Part shown: positions 57,700-64,000 of the stretch, piece after piece
How the letters are laid out: each line of letters begins with the position of its first letter
Numbering within the stretch: position 1 is the first letter of the stretch
Assembly: GCA_958496175.1 (NCBI GenBank)
Contig: OY292276.1
Location: 27,980,001-28,044,000 of the forward strand
DNA length: 64,000 nt
Source of the DNA: Sisyra terminalis
Lineage: Eukaryota; Arthropoda; Insecta; Neuroptera; Sisyridae
Direction: 5' to 3'
Notes under the pieces: generated by a model
What the model was told of the DNA's origin: nothing
Databases searched by the model: none
Seen by the model: the letters and a program-made list of their open reading frames with translations, nothing else
Program-made: the position numbers and the translations under genes

Positions 57700-60622
57700 C
57701 CTTTACATTCTCGTTGGAGATGCAGGAAGTAATCTAATAAAATTTATGTATAATCAAAATAAATGTCCTCATAAATTTGTACCATATATAAGTATAAAAG
57801 GGTCAATGGCATTTTGTTAAACGTTTAAAAATGATAAATTATTGAAGTTAATTTTTTGTAAGCTTTTTTTGCGTAGGCGCAACTACTTGAAATAATAATA
57901 TTCCACAACATCATTGGGTTCACAATTTGGTGACACTTCTTGTAGAAAAACTGTTTTTACGTATAACAATATTTTTTAATAAAAGCTATTACTTATTTTT
58001 TTTTAAATCCGAAATTCACATTTGCATTTTTCAAAACTTGCTAAATAGACTACATGCATTTTTTTTAATCGATAAAGGACATTATTAACGTGAGGAAAAA
58101 AAATATGCTCTGAAAAGTTTATACTTCGGCAGAAAGAATGTTTTAATGAGCAAATGATAGTTCGAAAACGATGGATGCGTCTATGCGTCCACTGTGACAT
58201 TACAGTTTAAATATTTAAATCGATATATAAACCCGCCATTGAGCAATTATCATAAAAACAATAATAATTTACACAATTTTTCTCATTTTCTACTACGGAA
58301 AACATTATTCTTCTTAAAAAATTACTCATTTTTTCACAAAAGATTAATTAAATCAAACTATAATTACATTTTTGAAGCAAGATACTATACAAAAATTTTC
58401 TAAAGACTTAAAAAATTTTGACTTGGCTGGAAAATAAGGAAAATTACTTTCTTCTTTTTTTTAATCTTATTTCATTGTGTATGGGTTTATAATGAATTTT
58501 TAAAGAAAAGTTTTTCTCCATCAATCAAATTATATCGAAAATTTGGAAAAAAGAAGTCAATAATTTCCCAATAGTTCAAAAAAGTTGACTAAAGCAAAAG
58601 GTGTAGAAAAAGCCTTAAGACAATAGCAATAAAAAATAGACTCCAGAAAGGAATTTGGACCATTTTTAGAGGGTATGTTGGTACTAAAAGATACGTGTAT
58701 GATGAAAGTTTCTGCTTTCAATATCCTTTTATTTGCGAATAAATAAATAAAAACGATAAATCATAAAATATTTTTTCTCAACAATGAGTGAACCAACAAC
58801 CTTACTATTTGTGTTTAAAAAACATATGTCATAGGAAAACGTTCGTGAAATTTTGAAGTTTGTGTCTTATGACGTCATTTTAATGCCAGGTCAATAGGAT
58901 TTTGATTTAGGCATTTTGAATTAAATGAATTTTGGCTCTGTTAAATGAATATTTCTCAGATTTTTTCAAGCAAAGTTAAAAATTAACAGCTAAAACAGCT
59001 ACATTATATTTTGATATTAGATTAGAACATTATTAAAACATTTAAAATTGTTTTTAGAACATGCGCATTAGGTCTATTAAGAAAACTCAGAAATATATAT
59101 ATGTTCCACATTTTCCTGACATTTTTTTAAATAATTTTCTTACCTAGTCTCTATACTAACAATGGAGTATTCTGTACTTCTTTTTTCAAATTTTGCTTAA
59201 TAAAATCCATCTATTTATTCTAACGATAGTTTGATTACAAGTATTTTAAGGGTGGAAAAATATTGACCCTTTAAGATTTATGAAAGTAAAGTTCATCAAA
59301 ATCAAAATGGACTTTAGCTCTTTTACTTTCAAAGTACAGAAATATAAATGGGATAGAGTTAATATTAAATAAAACTAGATTTCTCTGTAAATCAACCACC
59401 AAAAGCATATTTATTCAATCTAGATGGATGTTAATATTTCAACCGTTTATACATAAAATACAAATATTGAGTATCTCTTCGTAAATATCTGCTCCTCTGT
59501 TTATTATTAGCGATGAACTATTTGCAATAGGTAAATTCGTTTCAGTATGATAAAAATAATCGTAACAGTAGCATAAAATGTAAACATAAGCTTCTATCGT
59601 ATAAAATAGAGAAAAAGTTTTACACATACTTATTTAATATATTTAATATTATTACGTCCTTATCTTAATTTAAAAAATAGTTATAGTGGTACGATGAAAG
59701 CTGACCTAATACCTAATGTTGGAGTTTTAAACATAATTTTGATAAAATTTAAAACTTCAGAATTGTAAAATCGAAAGACATTACAGAATTTAGATATTAT
59801 TTCTATCCAATTTAATGTAGGAATTCAAAAAAAAATTTTTTTCTTCGAGTAAATACGCGTAGTACTTATTTTTCATATGGGATCAAGGTTTAATAAAAAA
59901 ATCAGTTTTGAATATTTTTTTCACCCCATTCGCTTATATTCCCATTCGCCACCTTCCCCATTATATGATTAATCTAGTATCGAAATGAATTAAAAACAAA
60001 GAGAAACGTGAATGAATTCTACCGGTTTAAAGTATGTATACCTGTACTTGTATTAATTTTAGCAACCAGAAATTCGTTAAGAAAAAGTGACCAAGTATGC
60101 AATCTTGTGATTATCCTATCTGATTTCACCCATTGCATTCGTAGCAGTAACTTTATATTCCCCTAGACTCCCCAAATAAATAAGTCATTTAGCAAATAAA
60201 AACCCAAAAGCTCGAAAATAAGCCCAATTGAATTGAGATGTGGTTTTTGCAATTGGTTCCAAAAATCATTTTAAAAAAATGAACCTCTTTTAATTCTATA
60301 CATAAGGGTAGTTTCATAATTATAGGTGCCAAATAAAATTTTCATTTTCCGACATAAAATGCACAAAATAAGATAAATTTTATTCCTCTATGAACCTAGA
60401 GATCTAAGATTCTCATCCTCTGGAGCTTATAAAAGTTTTCTTTGAAATGAGTTCCTGTGTAGAAAAAATCATCTAAAAGCATTTTGAAATCTTGAAGTTT
60501 AAAATACCTCAAATAACTTTAAACAACTTCATGTGGGTCTTTCAAACGTTAATAATTAAATGGCTTTACACGAACTCAAATTCAATGCTACAGAACGGGA
60601 CCGATACATGCGGTAGTGTTAT
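57700..60622. other. AT-rich spacer, no gene seen
   Basis: No repeat termini or coding motifs recognised. Frames at 58003-58200, 58194-58403 and 59439-59627 look like chance. Confidence 0.35.
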
Positions 60623-60932
60623 ATGTCGTTATGGCCTATCAGAAGTTATTCATTTGCTTATTTGAAGACGGAGCTAGATGGAGTCATTAATGACGGCAAA
60701 ATACAAACTCAAGTAAGTACATATCTATTTTTATAGTCGAAAATGATTACGAGTATATATCCAGTAACAAAAATTGTATAGAGTAGTTTAAAATAATTTT
60801 ATTCTAAGGTTAATCGAAGTAAATAACAGGCGTTGATCAAAAATTAAATAAATATTACGAATTTGTTATTGCCCTCAGGTGAGTTTTGAAGAAAACATAA
60901 CTGAATTTGTTATCGATTTGAAGGAGGAGTAG
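60623..60932 (+). CDS. Candidate 3' end of a host gene: two exons joined by a 166-nt intron
   Basis: Exon a (60623 or 60668 to 60712) ends CAA/GTAAGT. The acceptor ATTTGTTATTGCCCTCAG (60878) opens exon b, which stays in frame (phase 0) to TAG at 60930-60932. Joined, the C-terminus carries TELDGVINDGKIQTQ followed by VSFEENITEFVIDLKEE, a balanced, acidic peptide unlike chance ORFs here. AATAAA lies at about 61,025. The start is unclear: an ATG at 60623 gives 47 residues, or an acceptor at TTTGAAG (60667) would make exon a internal and imply upstream exons. No family is recognised. Splice sites, phase and composition are seen; a transcribed gene is inferred. Confidence 0.38.
60713..60878 (+). 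other. Candidate 166-nt intron
   Basis: GTAAGT donor and GCCCTCAG acceptor with T-rich tract. The size is typical for short insect introns. Confidence 0.38.
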
Positions 60933-61616
60933 TGAGATCAGCTGTATAATTAAATGCTGCAATTTTTGAAAAACTAAAAAAATATTAGGTTCATAAACTA
61001 AAATTTTTTAGCTGTTTTGAAATGAATAAAATCGTAATCACGTTATTTTTTATAGATATAAATTTAAAAAAAAAGAAGTATTTTTGATATTGTACCGAAA
61101 TAAAAAAACTTAAAAAATATACTCAAAAAGGTTTCTGATTAAATTTTAACTTTGAACAGTTATACTGTTTTTACAATATATGAAATATATTGTGGTTTAT
61201 TAATGCAATACAATTTACAAAACTAAACTTTAAACATAAATTTGAACAAAAGTTCAAACAAATGAATTATTGACGTATTGCTTAGATACGTATTTCGTTT
61301 ACCAACCAGCTTCATCAGTGGTCATCAAATAGTATTAGATCGATCGTAACAGATATGTGATGAGTCACTTATATATCAATATATAGTCAAATATGCATAA
61401 TGGGATAGAAAATGTGGATAGCATATGTAAAAATTTATAGAAGGCAATGGTGAAAAAAACAATTAGGTAAATAATCGTAGCATTTCGTAGTACATGTTGT
61501 TGTCCTTTTTTTGTTACATGCATATCAGCTTTTATATCACTTATTTCCCAATTAACTTTGTCAGAACGCAATCTATTGTTGGAATTAGTCAAAAAAGCTA
61601 TGAAACGCATTTAAAG
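60933..61616. other. AT-rich spacer
   Basis: Includes the possible poly(A) signal near 61,025. Nothing else recognised. Confidence 0.4.
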
Positions 61617-61790
61617 GCTACTTCATTTTATTAATAGTTATTTACCGTCGCTTTACATCTACTAAGGCTCTTAGCGACTCTAGAGTCAATAAAATCGGAA
61701 AATATTGAAAGTTTGCTCAATACCAGATTGGAACCCAACACCTACCAATTTTGGAGCGGCAACTTTAACCACTCGATCACCAGTAGGCGT
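61617..61790 (-). mobile_element. tRNA-derived SINE, copy 6, full length
   Basis: On the minus strand it starts ACGCCTACTGGTGATCGAGT. A box TGATCGAGTGG (61769-61779), B-box-like GGGTTCCAATCT (61725-61736), body TTTCCGATTTTATTGACTC and AGAGTCGCTAAGAGCC, and 3' end TAAAGCGACGGTAAATAACT. It closely follows copies 1 and 4. TSD not resolved. Confidence 0.85.
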
Positions 61791-61968
61791 AAAAAATTTA
61801 TATTATGCCTTATTTAGGAGGATTACAATCCCTATTTAGGGGTTGTTGGTTTTGCTGATTACAAATATAAGGTTTTTCAAACCGAAAACAGTTACCTGGT
61901 TCTTTGATGAACTTGAGGCCTGATCTGTATAAATGGATATCACACTGTACAGTAAATGATAAACTACA

Positions 61969-62231
61969 CTAGAAGAAATTGCTAGCGCTATCTACGTAGG
62001 CACAAATTTGAACTGAACTAAATAAAATGCAACGCAACAGCGCCCTTGTAATGTTGAGTTTATATAGGTGTATAAGTTTCTCTTCTCTGGTGTGGGCAAC
62101 TGAAACTAACGAAACAAGTAAAATGCAAGCGCTTATTTGTGTCAGTTGGCGCTGATCGGCACTCAACATTACGGTTTTAAGATACCATAAAAATTGTGCA
62201 TACGTAAACGATGCTTCGTACGCCACACTAG
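61969..62231 (-). mobile_element. 263-bp TIR element (CTAG..CTAG ends)
   Basis: Inner arms GCGCTATCTACGTAGGCACA (61,985-62,004) and TTGTGCATACGTAAACGATGC (62,194-62,214) are imperfect inverted repeats. The outer part reads CTAGTGTGGCGTACGAAGC on the minus strand from 62,231. The 85-codon frame across it and a TTTATATAGG TATA-like motif are incidental or part of the element. A partial copy is at 56,468-56,635. Confidence 0.6.
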
Positions 62232-63631
62232 ATATTTCATATCTATTTCACGCCATATACATGGTTTATCCATATATACATATTAATAACCTAGAGGTTG
62301 AAGTGTGTGTAATTTTCTCGAAATACTAAATTTCGATCAAAACTAGTCCTAAGACATCTAGATTTTAGAGTTTTTGAATAGTTAAAAGAAATGGGGTGAT
62401 ATTCGTCACTTTTCTAAATAAATCACAACATATTTAGTTTTGTAGATAAATGATTTACTTACTTTTCTTTAAAATTGTATAATAAAAATACATATCTACG
62501 TGCAAAATATATAGTAAGATATGCACGTAAATAATTACATATTTATCATTATTACAAATTATTTAGTTAATTTGTACTAAAACACAAATGTAATTATAAC
62601 TTTTAAACAAAATTTACTAAATTGAAATTATTATTCATTCAAGTCGTATCTGACTAGGTTTTGAAAAAAGCAAATTTAATTGGCAATTATACAAAACCTC
62701 TTGATATTTTTAGTGTCTCCATATAACTACATTTGCTTCAATTTCTCGTGCAACAGTATTTCATTTTTTAATTTTATTATTTTATATATTTGAAATTACC
62801 AAAACAAAAATTACTATAAATATCATAAGTTGAATGCAAATTTTATTTTATTCTATACCAAAGAGACGTATATTTTGTATTTTGTTAGTTATATAAGTAC
62901 TTAATACATAATTCCATAAGATGCTTCATGTTATATTTGAAAATGTGTTGAATAATTCAGGTAACAAGAGTTGGTATGAATTTGTTTCAAGTAATTGTTT
63001 TGGGCATTAAATATAAGTTGATGAAAATAACATATTTTTAAAGTTTAAAAATTATGACTTTATTTAATGTACTAATTTTATTTTTTAATGATTGATAAAC
63101 TCGTATTTAAAATAGAATAGCCAACAATTACATATGTATTTGTTTCTTTTATTTGCACTTTGTATGTAGTATTCATATTTCAAAATATAATCTAAAAAGC
63201 TTTCAGATAGCAAATGTTTGAGATTACGAATTCTGAGTTCTTCTTTGAGATCACAATATCTATTTGAAAAGGATAAGCTTTTGATAACATGCAATAAGAA
63301 GGTTATCACTAGTTTTATTTTATAACTTCCAATGTCCAAATTTTTTCATCTATTTTTATATGTTTCACTCGCTTATATCACGAATCGAAATATTATTGTT
63401 ACAGAAATATTTCATAACCGTCTATAAATCACTTACTACTTTTGTGGAAAAAGTGGGTGTAGGATCGTGCGTTTTCTAAGGTTGACAAGGATGAAAATTG
63501 ATTTAGCTGATTAATGATATAAATAAAGAATGATTCATATTGTTTTTCCTTTTTTGACACCTATTTGAAAGTAAAAAACAAAACCTACTCGAAACTCATT
63601 TTTTGATGTTTACCACAGACGTAGAGTAGGT
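62232..63631. other. AT-rich spacer, no gene seen
   Basis: The 84-codon minus frame at 63085-63339 has no recognised motif. Confidence 0.4.
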
Positions 63632-63712
63632 AGGTATAGAGGGCCCATGTTTAACTATTTTTGACCCCGTATTCGATTCCGAAACCCTATCTCTCCCCAA
63701 CTGTCATTTCAC
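63632..63712 (+). repeat. Dispersed repeat shared with 56.4 kb, copy 2
   Basis: CCCCGTATTCGATTCCGAAA..CCCTATCTCTCCCCAACTGT resembles 56,372-56,425. Confidence 0.5.
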
Positions 63713-64000
63713 TTCACTAAACTCGACCGAAGCACGGTCATTTTAAAGCTTCAATATTATTTGTAATAAAATTTATAAATGATAATTTTACTGTCGATAC
63801 TCTTGGATAATATTTATAATTTATATATTAGTGGCTTCAACAATAATTGACAATAGTAATCTAGCACTATATGGAACAGTATTAACCACAGTGATTTAGT
63901 ATAGAGTGCTGAAGTTAAATATTACCAATGCTTTCTTCGTGGGCCAAAATTTGGAGATCTCTGTTTACCTAAGTGACCTAAGTTGATCATAAGTATAACA
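63713..64000. other. AT-rich spacer to the window end
   Basis: Nothing recognised. Confidence 0.4.

Noticed and set aside
1..64000. CRISPR arrays, bacterial operons, riboswitches, replication origins
   Set aside because: No regularly spaced direct repeats, Shine-Dalgarno-linked ORF chains or prokaryotic signals; the sequence is arthropod-like.
1..64000. Telomeric TTAGG repeats or rDNA
   Set aside because: No tandem TTAGG run or conserved rRNA core was seen.

Overview
The window is eukaryotic and almost certainly from an arthropod, most likely an insect: very AT-rich DNA with no operons or long ORFs (longest open frame about 119 codons), packed with insect-type mobile elements (mariner, hAT-type MITEs, Helitrons, a tRNA-derived SINE, a solo LTR, foldback elements). 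I cannot name the species or order. No complete host gene is recognisable. The window reads as intergenic or deep-intron sequence, with a few weak exon candidates, the best at 60,623-60,932 (+).

Layout. 1-9.5 kb: a hAT-like MITE (2079-2741), copies of an unclassified dispersed repeat, and a foldback array of ~140-bp subrepeats (7860-8490). 9.5-20.2 kb: a SINE with a perfect 13-bp target-site duplication, a TTAA-flanked TIR element, a 226-bp MITE, a ~900-bp hairpin element (14,640-15,540) and a hAT-like MITE. 20.6-25.4 kb: an element with ~0.5-kb inverted arms, holding a dead mariner in its middle and a 2.4-kb Helitron in its right arm. 27.4-29.7 kb: a dispersed repeat, a second Helitron in the opposite orientation, and a mariner relic. 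30.3-32.6 kb: a three-level nest, hAT-like MITE > non-autonomous hAT (8-bp TSD) > solo LTR (4-bp TSD) with a heat-shock-element-like promoter. 34.4-42.2 kb: small hAT/TIR MITEs, two SINEs, a third Helitron with intact termini, a GC-rich island and a palindromic MITE. 44.5-56.6 kb: SINE and Helitron fragments, a 75-bp x3 minisatellite, and several members of a TIR family with TACACGGAAA ends. 57-64 kb: candidate exons with good splice signals, another SINE and a 263-bp TIR element.

Nothing works as a pathway. The content is a record of transposition: target-site duplications and nesting give relative ages (MITE before hAT before LTR; long-TIR element before mariner and Helitron). All recognised transposase remnants are broken, and most elements are non-autonomous. 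The elements appear to have depended on enzymes encoded elsewhere.
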